Positions 16,892 to 24,357 of a stretch of DNA of 38,048 bases are shown in pieces. The stretch is taken from positions 1-38,048 of the forward strand of contig CACWRR010000040.1 in assembly GCA_902763335.1 (NCBI GenBank), written 5' to 3'. Each line of letters opens with the position of its first letter. The stretch's first letter is position 1. This stretch comes from an uncultured Lachnospiraceae bacterium. Its GTDB lineage: Bacteria > Bacillota > Clostridia > Lachnospirales > Lachnospiraceae. The position numbers were made by a program, and so were the translations under genes. The notes beneath the pieces are model-generated. The model did no database searches and was not told where the DNA came from. It saw only the letters and a program-made list of their open reading frames with translations.

Positions 16892-19800
16892 ATGAACCGA
16901 AAAGTAAAAAAACGTATTGAAGCACTTACGTTGGCTACAGCCCTTGTAGTTACCAGCTTTACGGGGTATGGAAGACTGACGGACAAAGTGTACGCAGAAG
17001 AACCTGATACGGTTATATTTGCACAGGGTGCGGGAACAGGCAAAGATTTCTCATCAAGTTCGTGGAAATTTGCAGGTCATGCACAGGATGGTGCAGGTAG
17101 TCTGTATACCATTTCTGGAGAAAATCTTCCGGGAATTGTTAAGAACAATTATTCAAAAAATGCGGAGAATCCTGAAAATGTTATCCGTCTTATAAAGGGC
17201 GTTAAGGTAGGCGATGCTGAAGGAAATGAAGCGACAGACAGTTACAAGGATTACAGAAGTGGCGAAGCTTTCCTGTCGGACGGCTTTAAGTTAAACTCAT
17301 CAGCAGAGTTTTCCATGAAATTTACATTTTCAATGCCTGATGCATGTGTAAATACAGGACAGACAGGTGGAGAAGAGTATGCAAGAGAAGTCGGCGGAGA
17401 CGGTATTGCATTTCTTATGACAACAAATCCTACACATGATACAAGAGCAGGTAGTGGAATGGGATATGCAGGTATTGATAACAGTATGGCTATAGAGCTT
17501 GATTCATTCTTTAACGGTGCCTACTGTGATACTAAGGCACCGGCTGTAGGAACAGGAACAGCTTATGCTAACTGGGGCTTTGATAACCAGATATATTTCC
17601 ATAAAAAGTGGAATTATAATAACACAACTACATATCCGAACCCGGCAAATCCATATGGAACAGGTACTGATCGGGATTATGTAGGTTACAGAAACTACAA
17701 GTTCAATGAGAGATTTGACCATGTTGGAATCACTTTTGACGGGCAGGTTACAAAGCATGAGGCTATAGATTATATAAACGGACTTGATCCTACAGAGACA
17801 GAGAAAAAGACAGGTTCGTCAGGCGATTATTATGAGTTTAAAAATCTTGCATATTTTAATGCCTGTGCAGGCGGAGTTCTTGATAATACAACAGCACTTG
17901 AAGCTGCATTAAACGGTCCTACAAATACAGAGAGTACAAGCAGTACATGCGCAACACGTTTTGCGGACAAGAATGTAAATGACAGACTCTTCACAGTCTG
18001 GGTTGATTACGATGGAGCAAAGATGTATGTCAGGTATGCAAATGGAGATTTTAAAAACGCAGTAAGACCTGAAACGGCGCAGATAGAGCGGACTGTTAAT
18101 ATGGATAAATTCAATGGAAAGACTGTTTACATGGGATTTACATCAGCAGTAGGTTCCTCAAAGGCAAACCATACGATACATTCATTCCAGTTTACAAATG
18201 AATTCAAACCTATAGATGGTAAGGCATCATATAAGGTAGAGTATTACCTTCAGGATGAGAATGATCCTGATAACTATATATTACAGGATAGAGATACTGT
18301 AACAGAAGATAATGCTACAGCAGAAGATGTTGTTAATGATACAGACAACGGATACAAGAAAACATATGAAGGATATGATTACACAACTGTTGACGGAAAA
18401 TCAATCAGCCGGATTACTGTAGCAGCAGATGGTTCATCAGTTCTTAAGCTTTATTATAATCTTAAAGATAAAGCTACATATAAACTGAATTATTGGTTAA
18501 AGAATAAGACAACAGGTGAATACGAGAAGAAAGATTCTTCATCAGTAAAGGAAGGATATGTTGGCACTGATGTAACAGCATCCGATGTGGATGGAACTTA
18601 TCCTACAAAATATGTGGATTCTAACTATGCACTCAGCAGTGTGAAACCACAGAATGATAAGGCAACACTGGCACAGAAAGATACGCTCTATGAGATGGAT
18701 GTATATTATGATCCTGTGGAAGCATCATATCAGCTTCATTACTGGAAATACAATCCTGAAACAGGAAAATATACAGAGGATGCGGATGCAGCATCAGCTG
18801 TTAAGAACGGAGCGGTAGGTGATACATACACAGCTACAGATGTTGACCCTGGTTACAAGACAAAATATGCGTCAGAACATTATGCATTGAGCACAAAGAA
18901 GACACAGGAAGACAGCGTAGAGTTAAAGAAAGCTAATACTAAGTATGACATGAATGTGTACTATGATCCTGAGGAAGCTTACTATAAACTTAACTATTAT
19001 AAGCTTAACAAAACAACAGGAGAATACGAATTAGCTGACACAACTACTACAAAGACAGGTTACGTTGGAAAAGAGTATAAGGTAACAGATGTAGATGCTG
19101 ATTATGGAACAAAATATCCTAATTATAAGGTTAATACATCAAAGAATGAAACATATAAGGTAAGTCTTACGGAAGCCGGCAAGACATATGAGATGAATGT
19201 ATATTATGATCCGGAAGAGGCAGGATACAAACTTAATTACTATAAGTTAAATCCTGACACAGGAGAATATGAATATGTAGAATCAACTGATGTTAAGCCA
19301 GGTACTGTGGGAACAACATACACAGTAACAGATGCAGACGCAGATTATGAATCTAAATATACATCAGACGGTTATACATTGAACAAAGATAAAAATGAGT
19401 CATACTCTGTAAAGATTGAGCAGGCAGATAAGACATATGAAATGAAAGCATACTATGTTCCGCCTATGACTAAGTACAAGACAGAATATTATCTTGAACA
19501 GCCTGACGGTTCATTTGCGAAGAAGGATGAGTCAACAACTGATAATGTATATGCAGGTAAGACAGTTACTGCAGAAGAAAAGAAATATGACGGTTACACA
19601 CACGTTACAGTTACAGAGTCTAATGAGACAGATGTAGTAAATCCTGACGGTTCTACAATACTTAAAGTTTATTACAAGTATGAGAAAGCTCCTTCATACA
19701 AGGTTGAGTATTATGTAGAGCAGGAAGACGGAACATACAAGCTTTATACAGAGAAAGATGACATACCGGGAACAACAGGTGAGGAAGTAACGGCAGAGAT

Positions 19801-20503
19801 TATATATATCGACGGTTATACACATACAACTGAGCCGGGACTTACAAACGAGACAGATACTGTAAAAGCAGACAGTTCTACAGTGCTTAAGGTTTACTAT
19901 AAGAAAGCTAAGACACCGACATATAAGGTTGAATACTATGTAGAGCAGAAAGATGGAACATATAAGCTTTACACAGAGAAAACTGATATACCGGGAACAA
20001 CTGGTGAGAAAGTAACGGCAGAAATCATTAAGATTGACGGATATGTGCATACAACAACAGATGAGAGTAATGAGACAGATGTTGTAAAAGAGGACAGTTC
20101 AACAATACTTAAGGTCTACTATAAACTTAATGAGGAGACAACAACGCCGGAAGAGACAACAACACCTGAGGAGACAACGACACCTGAGGAGACAACGACA
20201 CCGGAAGAAACAACAACACCTGAGGAGACAACGACACCGGAAGAAACAACAACACCTGAGGAGACAACAACACCTGAGGAGACAACGACACCGGAAGAAA
20301 CAACGACACCTGAGGAGACAACAACACCTGAGGTAACAACAACTCAGACACTGACAACACAGCAGCCTACAACAACAGCACCTGCAAAACAGGTTAAGAC
20401 AGGAGACACATCATCAAATTCATTATTTGTAATGTTAATGTCAGCTATGGCTGTAGCATGCGGATGTTTCTTTGGAAGAAAGAAAACAAAAGAACAGGAA
20501 TAA
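16892..20503 (+). CDS. Secreted lectin-like / MucBP-repeat adhesin with sortase-type tail
   Basis: A 1,203-residue surface protein. A signal peptide ends near residue 35 (VYA|EEPD). Residues about 38-440 resemble a bacterial L-type lectin (concanavalin-like) domain, with GDGIAFLM and MAIELDSFFN. Then come MucBP-type repeats: one near 444, four of about 83 residues starting near 530, 612, 695 and 778 (pattern YKLNY-W/Y-K-L-N...TGEYE...MNVYYDPEEA), and three of about 75 residues starting near 861, 935 and 1010 (pattern YKVEYYVEQ-DGTYKLY). Eleven ETTTPE hexapeptides (1082-1147) form a stalk. The C-terminus QVKTGD, a hydrophobic stretch and GRKKTKEQE fits a variant LPXTG sorting signal. The likely role is binding mucin or host/diet glycans at the cell wall; this is inferred from the domains. 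It stands alone between a probable promoter and a terminator. Confidence 0.85.
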   Translation: MNRKVKKRIEALTLATALVVTSFTGYGRLTDKVYAEEPDTVIFAQGAGTGKDFSSSSWKFAGHAQDGAGSLYTISGENLPGIVKNNYSKNAENPENVIRLIKGVKVGDAEGNEATDSYKDYRSGEAFLSDGFKLNSSAEFSMKFTFSMPDACVNTGQTGGEEYAREVGGDGIAFLMTTNPTHDTRAGSGMGYAGIDNSMAIELDSFFNGAYCDTKAPAVGTGTAYANWGFDNQIYFHKKWNYNNTTTYPNPANPYGTGTDRDYVGYRNYKFNERFDHVGITFDGQVTKHEAIDYINGLDPTETEKKTGSSGDYYEFKNLAYFNACAGGVLDNTTALEAALNGPTNTESTSSTCATRFADKNVNDRLFTVWVDYDGAKMYVRYANGDFKNAVRPETAQIERTVNMDKFNGKTVYMGFTSAVGSSKANHTIHSFQFTNEFKPIDGKASYKVEYYLQDENDPDNYILQDRDTVTEDNATAEDVVNDTDNGYKKTYEGYDYTTVDGKSISRITVAADGSSVLKLYYNLKDKATYKLNYWLKNKTTGEYEKKDSSSVKEGYVGTDVTASDVDGTYPTKYVDSNYALSSVKPQNDKATLAQKDTLYEMDVYYDPVEASYQLHYWKYNPETGKYTEDADAASAVKNGAVGDTYTATDVDPGYKTKYASEHYALSTKKTQEDSVELKKANTKYDMNVYYDPEEAYYKLNYYKLNKTTGEYELADTTTTKTGYVGKEYKVTDVDADYGTKYPNYKVNTSKNETYKVSLTEAGKTYEMNVYYDPEEAGYKLNYYKLNPDTGEYEYVESTDVKPGTVGTTYTVTDADADYESKYTSDGYTLNKDKNESYSVKIEQADKTYEMKAYYVPPMTKYKTEYYLEQPDGSFAKKDESTTDNVYAGKTVTAEEKKYDGYTHVTVTESNETDVVNPDGSTILKVYYKYEKAPSYKVEYYVEQEDGTYKLYTEKDDIPGTTGEEVTAEIIYIDGYTHTTEPGLTNETDTVKADSSTVLKVYYKKAKTPTYKVEYYVEQKDGTYKLYTEKTDIPGTTGEKVTAEIIKIDGYVHTTTDESNETDVVKEDSSTILKVYYKLNEETTTPEETTTPEETTTPEETTTPEETTTPEETTTPEETTTPEETTTPEETTTPEETTTPEETTTPEVTTTQTLTTQQPTTTAPAKQVKTGDTSSNSLFVMLMSAMAVACGCFFGRKKTKEQE
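18223..20130 (+). repeat. MucBP-type tandem repeats in the adhesin gene
   Basis: Two repeat classes lie in tandem: four units of about 249 bases from 18478 to about 19473, and three units of about 222 bases from 19474 to 20130, after a divergent first unit at 18223. The last two units (starting near 19696 and 19921) are nearly the same at DNA level, indicating recent duplication. The units keep the reading frame. Confidence 0.75.
20135..20332 (+). repeat. Eleven tandem 18-base units encoding ETTTPE
   Basis: Counting codons gives 11 units of Glu-Thr-Thr-Thr-Pro-Glu (198 bases). Units differ only at third positions (CCG GAA versus CCT GAG; ACA versus ACG). This is a coding minisatellite forming the stalk between the adhesive repeats and the cell-wall tail. 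Confidence 0.9.
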
Positions 20504-20518
20504 AATATAGTTAATTAA

Positions 20519-20554
20519 AGCCATCCGGGCATTAACAGCCCGGGTGGTTTTTTT
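20519..20554 (+). terminator. Rho-independent terminator after the adhesin gene
   Basis: A 10-bp GC-rich stem (20521-20530 with 20538-20547, one G-T wobble) with loop ATTAACA is followed by seven T residues (20548-20554). It is 17 bases after the stop codon. Confidence 0.92.
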
Positions 20555-20576
20555 AAAGAGCAGGTGTATTTGTGCC

Positions 20577-20605
20577 TTGTAAAAAGTAATGGAATATTTT
20601 ATAAT
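20577..20605 (+). promoter_or_regulatory. Strong promoter upstream of the flavodiiron protein gene
   Basis: TTGTAA (20577-20582), a 17-base spacer and a perfect TATAAT (20600-20605). Transcription would begin near 20612, just before the paired palindromes, leaving a leader of about 110 bases before the ATG at 20725. AAAGGAG (20711-20717) is the ribosome binding site. Confidence 0.7.
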
Positions 20606-20616
20606 TAATAATAATC

Positions 20617-20693
20617 AGGCGGTTGCGAAACGCTTTCTTTATACAAATGTGCACATGACATAGTATATTATATATAGCGTTTCGCAAACGCCT
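20617..20693 (+). promoter_or_regulatory. Paired palindromes (candidate double operator) in the flavodiiron leader
   Basis: Two 18-base arms (20617-20634 and 20676-20693) are inverted copies of each other with one mismatch, 41 bases apart. Each arm is itself a palindrome: GCGTTT-CGC-AAACGC is exact in the right arm, and GCGGTT-GCG-AAACGC has one mismatch in the left. Their centres are 58 bases apart. Such paired palindromes near a transcription start usually bind a dimeric repressor twice. The mRNA could instead fold into a long hairpin. The regulator is not identified. Confidence 0.6.
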
Positions 20694-20724
20694 ACTAAAA
20701 ATAATCAGTAAAAGGAGATAAAAA

Positions 20725-21834
20725 ATGAGCGAAGTTAAAATCAGCGATTCAGTAAAATACATAGGTGTAGATGATCATGACATTGATTTATTTGAAATTG
20801 CCGTAATGGATACAGCAGATAAAAGGGTGACAGAGCAGTGGTTTGCAAATCTTGCAAAAGAACTCGGAGACAGAAAACCGGATTATCTTATTGTGTCACA
20901 TATGGAGCCTGACCATGCCTCTAATATCCAGAAATTCATAGAGACATATCCTGATGCAAAGATAGTGGGAAATGCAAAGACATTTACAATGATTCCACAG
21001 TTCTTTGAGGTAAATCTTGATGATGATCATAAAGTTGTGGTTAAAGAGGGAGACGAACTGTCTCTTGGCGAACATACACTTGTATTTGTTATGGCACCAA
21101 TGGTTCACTGGCCGGAGGTTATGGTTGAATACGAGAAAAAAGAAAAAATACTTTTCAGTGCTGACGGATTTGGAAAATTTGGTGCACTTGACACTGATGA
21201 AGACTGGGCATGTGAGGCAAGAAGATACTATTTCAACATAGTCGGTAAATACGGTGCACAGGTACAGGTACTTCTTAAGAAAGCTGCAACACTTGACATA
21301 GAAATGATTTGTCCGCTTCATGGACCGATTCTTAAAGAAAATCTTGGATATTATATTGACAAATATAATACATGGAGCAGTTATGAACCGGAAGATAAGG
21401 GAATACTTGTAGCATATGCATCTATTCATGGCAATACTGCAGAGGCAGCAGAAAAATTTGCAGAGATGTTAAGAGAATCATGCACAGATAAGGTGGCAGT
21501 CACAGATTTATCAAGAGATGATATGGCAGAGGCTGTAGAGGATGCGTTCCGTTATGACAGACTTGTTCTTGCGTGCGCAACATACGATGGCGGAATTTTC
21601 CCGTGCATGGAGGATTTTTTGCATCACTTAAAAGCGAAAAATTATCAGAAGAGAACAGTAGGTCTCATAGAAAACGGCTCATGGGCACCTATGGCAGCAA
21701 AGCAGATGAGAGCTATACTTGAAACAATGAAAAGCATTACGGTGCTGGATGATGTGGTTTCAATCAAGTCTGTAATGAAGGATGAAAACATTGAACAGAT
21801 GAATAAACTGAGAGACAGCCTTATAGGAAAATAA
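20725..21834 (+). CDS. Flavodiiron protein (O2/NO reductase), N-terminally shortened
   Basis: A 369-residue cytoplasmic class A flavodiiron protein: a metallo-beta-lactamase-like diiron domain, then a flavodoxin domain starting near 226 (GILVAYASIHGNTAEAAE) that binds FMN. Such proteins reduce oxygen to water or NO to N2O and protect anaerobes. All diiron ligands are visible: His59, Glu61, Asp63 and His64 (SHMEPDH), His128, Asp147 and His199. The start is fixed by AAAGGAG. Oddity: after the N-terminal YIGVDDHDIDLFE the sequence runs straight into IAVMDTAD. Relatives have about 20 more residues here, including a G-x-(S/T)YN(S/A)Y strand, so an in-frame deletion is likely. Whether the enzyme still folds is uncertain. 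It is a single-gene unit between a promoter with paired palindromes and a terminator. Confidence 0.88.
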   Translation: MSEVKISDSVKYIGVDDHDIDLFEIAVMDTADKRVTEQWFANLAKELGDRKPDYLIVSHMEPDHASNIQKFIETYPDAKIVGNAKTFTMIPQFFEVNLDDDHKVVVKEGDELSLGEHTLVFVMAPMVHWPEVMVEYEKKEKILFSADGFGKFGALDTDEDWACEARRYYFNIVGKYGAQVQVLLKKAATLDIEMICPLHGPILKENLGYYIDKYNTWSSYEPEDKGILVAYASIHGNTAEAAEKFAEMLRESCTDKVAVTDLSRDDMAEAVEDAFRYDRLVLACATYDGGIFPCMEDFLHHLKAKNYQKRTVGLIENGSWAPMAAKQMRAILETMKSITVLDDVVSIKSVMKDENIEQMNKLRDSLIGK

Positions 21835-21860
21835 GCAGTCATATCAGACTATAAAACGGA

Positions 21861-21906
21861 CCAGAAAATGAATGTGGACTATATAACATGCATTTTCTGG
21901 TTTTGT
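21861..21906 (+). terminator. Rho-independent terminator after the flavodiiron gene
   Basis: A 15-bp stem with one internal mismatch (21861-21875 with 21886-21900), a loop of 10 bases, then TTTTGTT. Confidence 0.8.
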
Positions 21907-21983
21907 TATGACAGGATATTATTATGGGAAGATAATCTGCGGTATGTGTAACAAAAATTTAATAGATATATTTATTTTCATAT

Positions 21984-22027
21984 GCTATAATACATCAGTA
22001 TAAGTGTATACATATATCGGAGAGGAG
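21984..22027 (+). promoter_or_regulatory. Extended -10 promoter and ribosome binding site for the c-di-AMP/glmM operon
   Basis: TGCTATAAT (21983-21991) is an extended -10 with a perfect TATAAT (21986-21991); no good -35 is seen at standard spacing. GGAGAGGAG (about 22019-22027) lies 9 bases before the ATG at 22037. Confidence 0.6.
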
Positions 22028-22036
22028 TCAGAGAAT

Positions 22037-22486
22037 ATGGTCAGTGAAGATAAAGTAAAGATAATGACCCGGCTTGCACTATATGAACAGAAAGAACAAA
22101 AATCCATAAAGTCATCAAAATATTACAAGAATGATTATGTTGGATATAATATGATAAATACAGCATTACTTATAACCGTGTGCTATATTGCAATGCTGGT
22201 GGTTATAGGAATTTGTAGAATGGATTACTTAATGAAGCATGTTACGGAGATAGATATATGGGGATGGGGAAGAAAGCTCATCATTTTATATATTGCAATT
22301 GTTATTGTGTACATGCTGCTTGCATATATAGTTTACTCGGTTAAGTACAGGGTGATGCAGGAGAGTAACAGGACATATGTGGAAGATTTAAAGAAATTGT
22401 GCAGAATATATAAGAAAGAGCAGCGTGAGAAGAGAGAGGCTAAGATAGGAGAAACCGAGTATGATGACGAGACTTTTGACTATTAA
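22037..22486 (+). CDS. Uncharacterised small membrane protein, first gene of the cdaA operon
   Basis: 149 residues from the ATG at 22037, chosen because GGAGAGGAG precedes it; an in-frame ATG at 22004 would add 11 residues without such a site. The cytoplasmic N-terminus is charged. Two transmembrane helices follow (about 41-60, NTALLITVCYIAMLVVIGIC, and about 82-103, LIILYIAIVIVYMLLAYIVY). The long C-terminal tail is rich in Lys, Arg and Glu (about 113-149) and could be helical. No family was recognised. The gene overlaps the next by 26 bases and heads an operon for c-di-AMP synthesis. A structural or regulatory partner role in the membrane is possible but unproven. Confidence 0.75.
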   Translation: MVSEDKVKIMTRLALYEQKEQKSIKSSKYYKNDYVGYNMINTALLITVCYIAMLVVIGICRMDYLMKHVTEIDIWGWGRKLIILYIAIVIVYMLLAYIVYSVKYRVMQESNRTYVEDLKKLCRIYKKEQREKREAKIGETEYDDETFDY

Positions 22487-23432
22487 GGAATATTTGAAAA
22501 ATATTTATGGAACTTATACGTCATATGTTGAGCCGGCACTTAAGTTTTGTGCGGCAGTTTTGTGTATGATAGTTATTAATATGAATGTGGGATATATGTC
22601 TATACTTAAGAATCCTGCTATTGTAGTTATTATCGGACTTGTATGTGCGTTTATGCCGATAAACATTATTCTTGCGATTATGATGGTGTTTCTTGTGGCA
22701 CACATATATGCGTTAGAGACATTGCTTGCGGTTATATTTGCCGCTATATTACTCATTATGTATATTTTATATTTCAGATTTGCACCGTCGGATGCTTATG
22801 CGCTTATACTTATGCCGGTTTTATTCTGCATAAAGATACCGTATCTGTTTCCTATAATTATGGGACTTGTTGCTACACCTATATCTATTATATCGGTTTG
22901 TTTTGCAACTATAATGTATTTCATGATATATTATATCGGACAGAATGCGGCAGCAATAACCAATGCTTCGGCAGACTCAGAAATGCAGAAAGTAGTATCG
23001 GTTTTAACTGAAATGTTTGGTAGTAAAGAAATGTATCTTATACTTTTTACATTTGCAATTACGCTTGTAGTGGTATATGTTATAAAGAGACGTTCCATGG
23101 ACTATGCATGGAACATCGCCATTGTCACAGGCGGAATAGTGAATATGGTAGTTATTCTGCTTGGCGTTATATTTATGGAGATTGAAACAATTGTTCCGGT
23201 ATGGGGGATAGTTGTTGGAATACTGGTATCTATGGGAATAGCTTATATTGTACAGTATTTTATATTATCAGTTGATTATACGAGAACTGAATATGTACAG
23301 TTTGAGGATGAAGATTATTATTACTATGTAAAGGCAGTGCCTAAGGTGAATATGGTGTCTGCAGATATCAAGGTTACCAGAATCAATACACGTAAGGCAG
23401 ACGTCAAGAATGTTAGAAGAAACAGCAGATAA
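22461..23432 (+). CDS. Uncharacterised polytopic membrane protein upstream of cdaA
   Basis: 323 residues; the start is supported by AGGAGA (22447-22452) 8 bases before the ATG at 22461, inside the end of the previous gene. About seven or eight hydrophobic helices are visible between residues 25 and 270, several paired as in transport proteins (NPAIVVIIGLVCAFMPINII, ILAIMMVFLVAHIYALETLL). A middle loop (about 165-190) includes SADSEMQKVVSVLTEMFGS. A hydrophilic C-terminal tail (about 271-323) carries an acidic-aromatic patch, FEDEDYYYYVK, then a basic end, RKADVKNVRRNSR. I do not recognise the family. Location directly before cdaA suggests a link with c-di-AMP or envelope homeostasis. Confidence 0.75.
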   Translation: MMTRLLTIKEYLKNIYGTYTSYVEPALKFCAAVLCMIVINMNVGYMSILKNPAIVVIIGLVCAFMPINIILAIMMVFLVAHIYALETLLAVIFAAILLIMYILYFRFAPSDAYALILMPVLFCIKIPYLFPIIMGLVATPISIISVCFATIMYFMIYYIGQNAAAITNASADSEMQKVVSVLTEMFGSKEMYLILFTFAITLVVVYVIKRRSMDYAWNIAIVTGGIVNMVVILLGVIFMEIETIVPVWGIVVGILVSMGIAYIVQYFILSVDYTRTEYVQFEDEDYYYYVKAVPKVNMVSADIKVTRINTRKADVKNVRRNSR

Positions 23433-23472
23433 GATTAAAATTTAAATCAGTGCGGAAGGATGTGAGACAAAA

Positions 23473-24357
23473 ATGAGAGCGGTTATTCAAAATATTATTG
23501 ATTTTGCAAGTTCATATCTTGTTATTCCGGATTTTAAGCCAACAGATGCACTGGAGATAGTTATAATCTCCTTTCTGATATATGAGGTTATGGTGTGGAT
23601 TAAGGATACAAGGTCGTGGCAGCTTTTTAAAGGTATAGTTATGCTTTTAGTATTCGTTATGTTTGCATCGATACTTAATCTGACCACTATATTATGGCTT
23701 GCCGAAAAAACATTGAATGTAGGTATTATAGCTGTCATTATTGTTTTTCAGCCTGAGCTTAGAAGAGCGCTTGAGCAGATAGGACGGAAGAATATATTTG
23801 CAAATTTCAATATCGGTGATGAATCGAGAAATGTAAATGAAAAATTCAGTGACAGAACAATAAATGAACTTATAAAAGCCACATATGAGCTTGCCAAGAC
23901 TAAAACAGGAGCTTTAGTGGTAATAGAGCAGGAAGTTTCACTCAGCGAATATGAAAGAACAGGTATAGATATTGATTCTGTTATCAGCAGCCAGCTTCTT
24001 ATTAATATATTTGAGCATAATACTCCACTTCATGACGGTGCAGTGATAATAAGGCATGACAGGATAGTGTCAGCAACATGTTATCTTCCTTTGTCTGACA
24101 ATATGGAGCTCAGTAAGGAACTGGGAACACGTCACAGGGCAGGAGTAGGTGTCAGCGAGGTTACTGACAGTCTGACTATTATAGTGTCAGAGGAGACAGG
24201 AAAGGTTGCAGTGGCACTTGAGGGAAAGATATACAGAAATATAGATGGGGAGCAGCTTAGAAAGTATTTAGTAACAGCCCAGAATAAGAAAGTGGAGTCT
24301 AAACGCTTCAAGATATGGAAGGGAAGGCATGATAATGAAAAAGATACTGTCAAATAA
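23473..24357 (+). CDS. cdaA: Diadenylate cyclase CdaA (DacA)
   Basis: A 294-residue membrane enzyme that condenses two ATP into c-di-AMP, the second messenger controlling potassium, osmotic and cell-wall homeostasis in Firmicutes. Three N-terminal helices (about 26-43, 51-70 and 81-93) precede a DAC domain with the catalytic motifs Asp188-Gly189-Ala190 (LHDGAVII) and Arg220-His221-Arg222 (GTRHRAGVG). The SEVTDSLTIIVSEETG segment is also typical. The length matches the family. GGAAGGA lies about 11 bases before the ATG. Its 3' end overlaps the cdaR gene by 23 bases, the usual cdaA-cdaR-glmM order. Confidence 0.95.
   Translation: MRAVIQNIIDFASSYLVIPDFKPTDALEIVIISFLIYEVMVWIKDTRSWQLFKGIVMLLVFVMFASILNLTTILWLAEKTLNVGIIAVIIVFQPELRRALEQIGRKNIFANFNIGDESRNVNEKFSDRTINELIKATYELAKTKTGALVVIEQEVSLSEYERTGIDIDSVISSQLLINIFEHNTPLHDGAVIIRHDRIVSATCYLPLSDNMELSKELGTRHRAGVGVSEVTDSLTIIVSEETGKVAVALEGKIYRNIDGEQLRKYLVTAQNKKVESKRFKIWKGRHDNEKDTVK

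Noticed and set aside
20135-20332. CRISPR-like tandem repeat
   Set aside because: Units are contiguous without spacers, keep frame and encode ETTTPE; this is a coding stalk repeat.
20617-20693. Miniature inverted-repeat transposon
   Set aside because: No target-site duplication is seen at the ends, the element is only 77 bases, and each arm is itself palindromic, which fits operators better.
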